From Nocardioides sp. Iso805N (GTDB taxonomy: Bacteria > Actinomycetota > Actinomycetes > Propionibacteriales > Nocardioidaceae): DNA of 64,000 nucleotides. Under the pieces are notes generated by a model. The model was given only the letters and a program-made list of their open reading frames with translations. It ran no database searches and was not told the origin of the DNA. The position numbers and the translations under genes were made by a program. This document shows, piece by piece, positions 58,143-64,000 of this stretch (the first letter of the stretch is position 1; every line of letters starts with the position of its first letter). Location: contig NZ_KB822578.1 in the NCBI RefSeq assembly GCF_000364605.1, positions 310,001 to 374,000 on the forward strand, written 5' to 3'.

Positions 58143-59684
58143 GTGCTTATCGGTGAGATCTCGACCAACAACGCGCGCCGTGTCCCGGACAAGAAGGCGA
58201 TCGTCGTGGACGATCGCACGCTCACCTGGTCGGATGTCGACGAGCGTGCGCTGCGGCTCGCCAACCACCTCGCCGCCGGCGGTCTGACCAAGGGTGACCG
58301 GGTCCTGGTGATCGCTCGCAACACCGTCGAGTGGCCGGAGATCGTCTTCGCGCTGGCGAAGGCGGGCTTCATCGCCGTGCCCGTCAACATCCGGCTCGCC
58401 GCCGACGAGCTGGCCTACGTGCGTGACGACTCAGGTGCTCGCGCCGCTGTCATCCATCACGACCAGGTCGAGCGGTTCGGCGCCGAGCTGAAGAACCTCG
58501 ACGTCGTGCTCGAGATCGGGAGCGCCACTGTCGGCACCGACTACGAGTCCGCACTCGCCTCGTCGGTGACGACGAACCCGACGCCGGCCGACCTGGTGCC
58601 GGCGGACCCGCAGTTCATCCTCTACACCAGCGGCACCACCGGCAGGCCCAAGGGCGTGATCAACACGCACCGGGGCATGCTGGCCCAGGTCGTCGACACG
58701 ACGATCGTCACCGAGGCCAATCGGTCCGATGTCTACCTCGCGACGACGCCGTTCTTCACCGCGGGCGGCATGGTCCGGACCCTGGCCTGGACCTACCTGG
58801 GCCAGACCATGGTGATCCACCACCGGTTCGACCCCCAGGCGGTGATCGACGAGATCGAGCGCAGCGGTATCACCTTCACCACCTTCATCCCGACCATGCT
58901 GCAGCGCACCCTGCGGATCCTCGAGGAGGGTCCGCCGCGCGACATGTCCAGCCTGCGCCGCATCAGCTACGGCTCCGCACCGGTGCCTCCGGGGCTGGCG
59001 GAGAAGGCGATGAACCTGCTCGGCTGCGACATGCAGCAGCGCTACGGCCTCACCGAGTGCGGCGGCCAGGCGACGATCCTCACCCCCCAGGACCACCGCG
59101 ACATGGTGGCCGGCAAGACGTCGATCCTCACCTCGTGCGGCCAGGAGACGCCGATGTGCACGATCCGGATCGTCGATGGCGACGGCCGTGAGCTCCCGGC
59201 CGGTGAGATCGGCGAGATCGTGATGGTCAGCGACGCGTCAGCCGTCGGCTACTGGAACATGCCCGAGGCGACGGCGAAGACGTTCCGTCCCGAGGGGCTG
59301 TGGTCGGGCGATCTCGGCTTCCTCGACGAGGAGCGGTACCTCCACATCACCGGTCGAAAGACCGACATGATCATCTCGGGCGGCTTCAACGTCTATCCGG
59401 GCGAGATCGAGCGGGTGATCGCGAACCACGCCCAGGTCGATCTGGTCGCGGTCGTCGGCCTCCCCGACCCCGAGTGGGGCGAGACGCCGGTGGCTGTCGT
59501 GGTGCCGCGCGGCGAGGTGGACCTCGGCGTACTCGCCGGCGAGCTGCAGGCGCTGTGCCGCCAGGACCTGGCCGGCTACAAGCAGCCTCGCCGCTTCGAG
59601 TTCGCCACCGAGCTTCCGCTGGGGCCGGCCGGGAAGATCCTCAAGCGCGAGATCGTCGACCAGCTGCAGGGCGCGGTGAAGTAG
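58143..59684 (+). CDS. AMP-dependent acyl-CoA ligase 2
   Basis: 513 residues from a GTG with GTGAGG 6 bases upstream. ATP loop FILYTSGTTGRPKGVINTHR; AMP-binding RYGLTECGGQATILTPQDH; LWSGDLGFLDEERYLHITGR; hinge KTDMIISGGFNVYPGEIERV; catalytic Lys in LPLGPAGKILKREI. A standard class I adenylate-forming ligase, probably for an aryl or alkanoic acid. The second ligase-type gene follows with no gap (the next ATG directly follows the stop), so two different acids or two steps of the same pathway may be activated. Confidence 0.94.
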   Translation: MLIGEISTNNARRVPDKKAIVVDDRTLTWSDVDERALRLANHLAAGGLTKGDRVLVIARNTVEWPEIVFALAKAGFIAVPVNIRLAADELAYVRDDSGARAAVIHHDQVERFGAELKNLDVVLEIGSATVGTDYESALASSVTTNPTPADLVPADPQFILYTSGTTGRPKGVINTHRGMLAQVVDTTIVTEANRSDVYLATTPFFTAGGMVRTLAWTYLGQTMVIHHRFDPQAVIDEIERSGITFTTFIPTMLQRTLRILEEGPPRDMSSLRRISYGSAPVPPGLAEKAMNLLGCDMQQRYGLTECGGQATILTPQDHRDMVAGKTSILTSCGQETPMCTIRIVDGDGRELPAGEIGEIVMVSDASAVGYWNMPEATAKTFRPEGLWSGDLGFLDEERYLHITGRKTDMIISGGFNVYPGEIERVIANHAQVDLVAVVGLPDPEWGETPVAVVVPRGEVDLGVLAGELQALCRQDLAGYKQPRRFEFATELPLGPAGKILKREIVDQLQGAVK

Positions 59685-62099
59685 ATGAGCGAGATGGTGG
59701 CCGGGCCCGCCGGCGTGGCGCTCGACGAAGACATGCTGTCGACGTCCGGAGTCTGGCAGCTGGTCGTGGACCGCGCCGAGGCGACACCCGAGGCTGAGTT
59801 CTCGGTCGACGAGCACGGGCGCCGGGTCACGTTCGCTCAGCTGCGTGACCTGGCGGCGTCGTACGCCGAGGGCCTCGGCGCCCGCGGAGTGCGCGCCGGG
59901 GACGTGGTGTCGTGGCAGCTGCCGACGACGGTGGAGGCGATGGCGCTCGCCGCCGCGCTGTCGCGCCTCGGCGCCGTCCAGAACCCCATCATCCCGGCGC
60001 TGCGGGCGCCGGACGTGGAGTTCGTGGCGCGCCAGCTCGGCACGACCCTGCTCATCGTCCAGCGTGAGCATCGTGGCTTCGACCACGCCGCGATGGCCGA
60101 GACCGTGAAGGCAGCGGTCCCGGGTCTCGACGTCCTGATCCTCGAGGAGGACCTGAGCGCGCCCCTCGACGGCGGTCCCGATGCACGCCGCGTGCCCCAT
60201 GCCCCTCAGGACGCCGATGCTGTCAGCTGGGTCTTCTACACCTCGGGCACGACGGCTGCACCCAAGGGCGTGCGCCACTCCGATGCCGGCCTGGTCGCAG
60301 CGGCGCGCACCTTCGTCACGAACATCGAGGTCACCGCGGCGGACAGGTGCGCTGCCTTCGTGCCGGTCGCCCATGTGGGCGGCATCGCCCACATGCTGCA
60401 CGCCCTCCTGATCGGGCACGCCCTCATCGTCAGCGCCGCCTTCGACCCTGAGCGCAACGCTGACCTCCTCATCGAGGAAGGGGCGACCCTGATCGGGTCC
60501 GGGCTGCCCTTCACCAACGCCTACCTGCGCCTCGCCGCGGAGCGCGGGACGGTTCCGCTGTTCCCGTCGGCCCGCGCCACCCTCGGTGGCGGCTCGGGTC
60601 GCCCGCACGCGCTGAGCGCGGCCGCGTCCGCGAAGCTCGGTGGCGTCGGCATCATCTCGGGCTACGGCATGACCGAATGCCCCTACATCACCTGGGGCAC
60701 CCCGGGCGACACCGAGGAGCAGCACGCCGCTTTCGAGGGCGTTCCCGGTCCCGGGGGTGAGGTCCGCATCGTCGGGGCCGATGGACGCCCTCTCGCCCGC
60801 GGCGAGGTGGGGGAGATCCGCGTTCGCGGTCCGCAGCTCTTCCACGGGTACGTCGACGAGACCCTCAACGCAGGAGCGCTCGACGACGACGGGTTCTTCC
60901 GCAGCGGCGACCTGGGCTTCCTCGATGCCGACGGTCGTCTGTGCGTGACCGGGCGGCTCAAGGACATCATCGTGCGCAAGATGGAGAACATCTCGGCCCA
61001 GGAGGTCGAGGCGGCTCTGAGCACCGATCCGGCCATCGCCGACGTCGCCGTCATCGGGCTGCCGGACGACGAGTCGGGGGAGCGGGTGTGCGCGGTCGTC
61101 GTCCCCGCTGACCCCGGACTGCCGCCGAGCCTCGCCTCGGTGCAGGCGCATCTCCGGACGACGTCGCTCAACATCCGCAAGTTCCCCGAGCAGGTCGAGA
61201 TCGTGCCCACGCTGGCGCGCAACCCGCTGGGCAAGCTGGTCAAGTCCGATCTCCGGCGGCAGTTCCTGCCTGTCGGCACCGAGCCCACAGGAGCCTCGAT
61301 GACCGCCCTGTCCACCCCTCAGGCCGAGCGCTTCGAGACGATCATCTTCGAGGTCGCCGACCACGTCGCGACGATCACCCTCAACCGTCCCGACAGGCTC
61401 AACAGCTTCACCGAGACCATGGCGCGTGAGATGTCCCAGGTCTGGGCCCGGGTCCGCGACGACGACGACATCCGGGTAGCGGTGCTGCGTGCGAGCGGCG
61501 AGCGCGCCTTCTGCACCGGCCTCGACATCCAGGAGGGTCCCTGGTGGGGCCACCTCAACGTGTGGAACCAGGTGGATCCCGGGATCGAGCTGGGGCCTCG
61601 GCACCACAGCGTCTGGAAGCCGGTGATCTGCGCGGTCCACGGGATGGCGGCCGGCGGGGCGGCGTACTTCCTCAACCAGTCCGACATCGTGATCTGCTCC
61701 GAGGACGCGACCTTCTTCGATCCGCACGCGAACGGCGGGATGGTCTCCGCCCTCGAGCCCATCGGGATGCTCGCCCGTGGTGTGGCTCTGGGCGAGGTGC
61801 TCCGCTGGGCACTGCTCGGCAGCGACGAGCGGATGACCGCTGAGACGGCGCTTCGCGTCGGCATCGTGACGGAGGTGACCTCCCGCGAGGAGCTCTGGCC
61901 ACGCGCACAGGCGCTGGCGACCGAGATCGCCGGTCGGCGTCCGGAGGCGATCCAGGGCACTGTCCGGGCGATCTGGGAGGCGTTGGACATGACCCCGGCG
62001 ATGGCGATGCGCAACGGTCTCTCCTACACCCAGATCGGGAACGCCGGGCCGGGCCGCTCCGACGCCCGACAGAACAAGCGCGCACCGCGGCTGCGCTGA
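59685..62099 (+). CDS. fusion of acyl-CoA ligase and enoyl-CoA hydratase-type domains
   Basis: 804 residues. Ligase domain about 1-530: ATP loop WVFYTSGTTAAPKGVRHSDA, ISGYGMTECPYITWGTPGD, FFRSGDLGFLDADGRLCVTG, and the Lys motif ARNPLGKLVKSDLRRQF. After a short linker a crotonase domain occupies about 545-800: VADHVATITLNRPDRLNSFT, oxyanion segments RAFCTGLDIQEG and VHGMAAGGAAYFLNQSDIVI. In FFDPHANGGMVSALEP the usual second catalytic Glu is not seen. At the junction AGGAG (61289-61293) stands 5 bases before an in-frame ATG (61299, residue 539), so the hydratase part could also be made separately. The fusion order is uncommon. Confidence 0.92.
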   Translation: MSEMVAGPAGVALDEDMLSTSGVWQLVVDRAEATPEAEFSVDEHGRRVTFAQLRDLAASYAEGLGARGVRAGDVVSWQLPTTVEAMALAAALSRLGAVQNPIIPALRAPDVEFVARQLGTTLLIVQREHRGFDHAAMAETVKAAVPGLDVLILEEDLSAPLDGGPDARRVPHAPQDADAVSWVFYTSGTTAAPKGVRHSDAGLVAAARTFVTNIEVTAADRCAAFVPVAHVGGIAHMLHALLIGHALIVSAAFDPERNADLLIEEGATLIGSGLPFTNAYLRLAAERGTVPLFPSARATLGGGSGRPHALSAAASAKLGGVGIISGYGMTECPYITWGTPGDTEEQHAAFEGVPGPGGEVRIVGADGRPLARGEVGEIRVRGPQLFHGYVDETLNAGALDDDGFFRSGDLGFLDADGRLCVTGRLKDIIVRKMENISAQEVEAALSTDPAIADVAVIGLPDDESGERVCAVVVPADPGLPPSLASVQAHLRTTSLNIRKFPEQVEIVPTLARNPLGKLVKSDLRRQFLPVGTEPTGASMTALSTPQAERFETIIFEVADHVATITLNRPDRLNSFTETMAREMSQVWARVRDDDDIRVAVLRASGERAFCTGLDIQEGPWWGHLNVWNQVDPGIELGPRHHSVWKPVICAVHGMAAGGAAYFLNQSDIVICSEDATFFDPHANGGMVSALEPIGMLARGVALGEVLRWALLGSDERMTAETALRVGIVTEVTSREELWPRAQALATEIAGRRPEAIQGTVRAIWEALDMTPAMAMRNGLSYTQIGNAGPGRSDARQNKRAPRLR

Positions 62100-62142
62100 G
62101 CGCCGCGGCACTGCCCATCCACGAGTTTCCAGGAGACCTGCC

Positions 62143-63627
62143 ATGAGCATCGGCACCGAAGAGCACCTCGCCTTCTCCCTCATCATCGGCGGCGCGGAGG
62201 TCGCGGCCGGGTCCGGGCGGACCTACGAGAGCATCGATCCCTACACCGGTACGACGTGGGCGGTGGTGCCCGATGGCGACGCCGGCGACATCGACCGTGC
62301 CGTGCAGGCCGCGCGAGCGGCCCTGGACGGCCCGTGGGGCCGGCTCACCGCGACCGAGCGCGGTCGGCTGATCGGTCGGCTGGGCGACGTGATCGCCCGT
62401 CACGCCGACCACCTGGCCGATCTGGAGGTCCGCGACGGCGGGAAGCTGTTGCGCGAGATGGGTGGGCAGATGCGCAGCCTGCCCGACTACTACCACTACT
62501 TCGCTGGCATGGCGGACAAGCTCGAGGGGACCGTGATCCCCGGCAAGTCGAACTACCTCGTCTACACCACGCACGAGCCGGTCGGGGTGGTCGGCGCCAT
62601 CACGCCGTGGAACTCGCCCCTTCTCCTGCTGACCTGGAAGCTCGCGGCCGGTCTCGCGGCCGGCTGCACCTTCGTCGTCAAGCCCAGCGACCACACGCCG
62701 GTCTCCACGCTGGCCTTCGCTCGTCTCTTCGAGGAGGCCGGGTTCCCGCCGGGCGTGATGAACGTCGTCACCGGGTGGGGCCCGGAGACGGGCGCGGCGT
62801 TGGCCTCTCACCCGGGGGTCGACAAGATCGCCTTCACCGGCTCGACCGGCACCGGCATCAAGGTCGGTGAGGCAGCCGTGCGCAACCTGACCCGCTTCAC
62901 CTTGGAGCTCGGCGGGAAGTCGGCCCAGGTCGTCTTCCCCGACGCCGACCTCGAGGCCGCCGCCAACGGCATCGTCTCGGGGATCTTCGCCGCCACCGGG
63001 CAGACCTGCCTGGCGGGCTCGCGTCTCCTGGTCCACGAGAGCGTTGCCGACGAGCTCGTCGAGAGGGTCGTACGTCGCGCCAGCACCATCGTGCTCGGTG
63101 ATCCCCGGGATCCCGCCACCGAGATGGGTCCGGTCTCCAACCAGCCGCAGTACGAGAAGGTGCTCTCGCACTTCGAGTCGGCGCGCGAGCAGGGCGCGAC
63201 GATCGCGTACGGCGGCGAGCCGGCCAGCGACCTCGGTGGTCTCTTCGTCAAGCCGACGGTCCTGACCGGGGTGACTGCGGACATGCGTGCCGCGGCGGAG
63301 GAGATCTTCGGTCCCGTTCTCACGGTCTCGACCTTCGCCGACGAGGACGAGGCGATCGCCGCCGCCAACGGGACCGAGTTCGGCCTGGCGGGCGCTGTCT
63401 GGACCCGCGACGTGACCCGCGCCCACCGGGTCGCCGGACAGCTCCACGCCGGCACCGTCTGGATCAACGCCTACCGCGCGGTGGCTCCCAACGTGCCGTT
63501 CGGGGGCATGGGCGCCAGCGGGATCGGCCGGGAGAACGGCATCGATGCCGTCAAGGACTTCACCGAGACCAAAGCCATCTGGGTCGAGCTCAGCGGGCAG
63601 ACCCGGGACCCGTTCACCCTCGGCTGA
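62143..63627 (+). CDS. aldehyde dehydrogenase (ALDH superfamily)
   Basis: 494 residues. Cofactor region GVVGAITPWNSPLLLLTWKL and AAGCTFVVKPSDHTP-like segment, IAFTGSTGTGIKVGEAAVRN, catalytic Glu in FTLELGGKSAQVVFPD and catalytic Cys in AATGQTCLAGSRLLVHESV. FGPVLTVSTFADEDEAIAAA and the C-terminal NVPFGGMGASGIGRENGIDA complete the family pattern. It oxidises an aldehyde to an acid with NAD(P). Possible substrates are an aldehyde released by the retro-aldolase or HpaI-type aldolase. AGGAGA stands 9 bases before the ATG. Confidence 0.94.
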   Translation: MSIGTEEHLAFSLIIGGAEVAAGSGRTYESIDPYTGTTWAVVPDGDAGDIDRAVQAARAALDGPWGRLTATERGRLIGRLGDVIARHADHLADLEVRDGGKLLREMGGQMRSLPDYYHYFAGMADKLEGTVIPGKSNYLVYTTHEPVGVVGAITPWNSPLLLLTWKLAAGLAAGCTFVVKPSDHTPVSTLAFARLFEEAGFPPGVMNVVTGWGPETGAALASHPGVDKIAFTGSTGTGIKVGEAAVRNLTRFTLELGGKSAQVVFPDADLEAAANGIVSGIFAATGQTCLAGSRLLVHESVADELVERVVRRASTIVLGDPRDPATEMGPVSNQPQYEKVLSHFESAREQGATIAYGGEPASDLGGLFVKPTVLTGVTADMRAAAEEIFGPVLTVSTFADEDEAIAAANGTEFGLAGAVWTRDVTRAHRVAGQLHAGTVWINAYRAVAPNVPFGGMGASGIGRENGIDAVKDFTETKAIWVELSGQTRDPFTLG

Positions 63628-63649
63628 GGGACATCGAGAGGACATCACC

Positions 63650-64000
63650 ATGAGCAGCACCACCCGCCAGGCCGGCCAGGACGCCGTCATCGTCGCCGCG
63701 GCCCGTACGCCGATCGGCACCGCCTACAAGGGCACCCTGCGCGACACCACCGCGATGGACCTCGCCGCGATCGTGGTGAGGGAGGTCCAGCAGCGCTCAG
63801 GCCTCGAGCCGTCCCAGATCGACGACATCATCCTGGCCGAGTCCAACTACGGCGGCGGAGACATCGCCCGCCACGCGGCGGTCGTCACCGGCATGCTCCA
63901 GGTGCCGGGGCAGGCGATCAACCGGCACTGTGCCGGCGGCCTGACCGCTATCGGCAACGCGGCCGCTCAGGTCGTCTCGGGGGCTGAGGACGCGATCATC
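63650..64000 (+). CDS. acetyl-CoA acetyltransferase (thiolase), 5' part
   Basis: The first 117 residues are visible; the gene runs off the window. QDAVIVAAARTPIGTAYKGT, GLEPSQIDDIILAESNYGGG and the nucleophile loop PGQAINRHCAGGLTAIGNAA, with the catalytic Cys, mark a true thiolase, unlike the three Cys-less relatives to its left. It would carry out the final thiolysis of a 3-oxoacyl-CoA. It begins 22 bp after the aldehyde dehydrogenase stop with GAGAGGA upstream and continues the rightward operon. Confidence 0.93.
   Translation, partial: MSSTTRQAGQDAVIVAAARTPIGTAYKGTLRDTTAMDLAAIVVREVQQRSGLEPSQIDDIILAESNYGGGDIARHAAVVTGMLQVPGQAINRHCAGGLTAIGNAAAQVVSGAEDAII

Noticed and set aside
59238..62186. 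982-residue minus-strand open frame opposite the ligase and fusion genes
   Set aside because: Low-complexity Arg/Gly/Asp composition and no domain; it lies entirely over strong plus-strand coding sequence.
1..64000. CRISPR arrays, insertion sequences, transposases, phage genes
   Set aside because: No regularly spaced direct repeats, no transposase or integrase motifs and no terminal inverted repeats with target duplications were seen anywhere.

Overview
The window is about 64 kb of high-GC DNA (G/C-rich third positions, many GTG starts, very few intergenic bases) from an actinobacterium. A PDZ/Lon (YlbL-type) protein, a PPA1309-family protein and a UPF0182 protein stand side by side. Together with F420/LLM enzymes, ANTAR regulators and mycobacterial-style acyl-CoA degradation genes, this suggests Propionibacteriales, perhaps Nocardioides or a relative. 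That placement is inference; no 16S gene is present.

Left part (1-16.3 kb): chromosomal housekeeping and signalling genes. In order: the YlbL-PPA1309-UPF0182 string; an initiator tRNA gene; a GT-C (GT39-like) membrane glycosyltransferase; a two-component system apparently co-transcribed with a COG4705 membrane protein; a divergent orphan FetB-like permease and a second COG4705 protein; a decayed fragment of a POT peptide transporter; an alpha/beta hydrolase; two DUF5994 proteins; an RsbW-like ATPase; a divergent pair of GAF-ANTAR regulators; and a second, identical initiator tRNA gene.

Middle part (16.5-37 kb): accessory catabolic genes. These are CaiB-type CoA-transferase, DoxX, a DUF35/thiolase-like pair, quinone oxidoreductase-type MDR, APH-like kinase plus acyl-CoA dehydrogenase, six SDRs in the whole catabolic region, two TetR regulators, an amidohydrolase, an amidase, and a branched-chain-amino-acid-type ABC importer. 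In the importer LivH, LivM and LivG are fused into one 938-residue protein.

Right part (37-64 kb): a dense catabolic island built from five transcription units. (i) tannase-like hydrolase, then an FAD monooxygenase. (ii) P450, crotonase, DUF35, SDR, diverging from an isochorismatase-like gene. (iii) leftward, two acyl-CoA dehydrogenases, a lipid-transfer thiolase, acyl-CoA ligase, [3Fe-4S] ferredoxin and LLM oxidoreductase. (iv) leftward, C-C bond hydrolase, hydratase and HpaI-type aldolase. (v) rightward, small ORF, thiolase-like protein, DUF35, Rieske oxygenase alpha and beta, ligase, ligase-crotonase fusion, aldehyde dehydrogenase and thiolase. Together they read as CoA activation and beta-oxidation/retro-aldol side-chain removal, ring hydroxylation, and processing of a meta-cleavage product. 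No ring-cleaving dioxygenase is seen in the window, and the substrate is unknown.

The least expected structure is regulatory. A palindrome close to TGACGCTAGCGTCA recurs in the -35/-10 spacers of several catabolic promoters. A second palindrome, GTSAAC-N3-GTTSAC, overlaps the -35 boxes of the Liv operon, the tannase-like gene and the amidase. They look like two overlapping repressor regulons; the TetR gene at the end of the Liv operon is a good candidate for the second.
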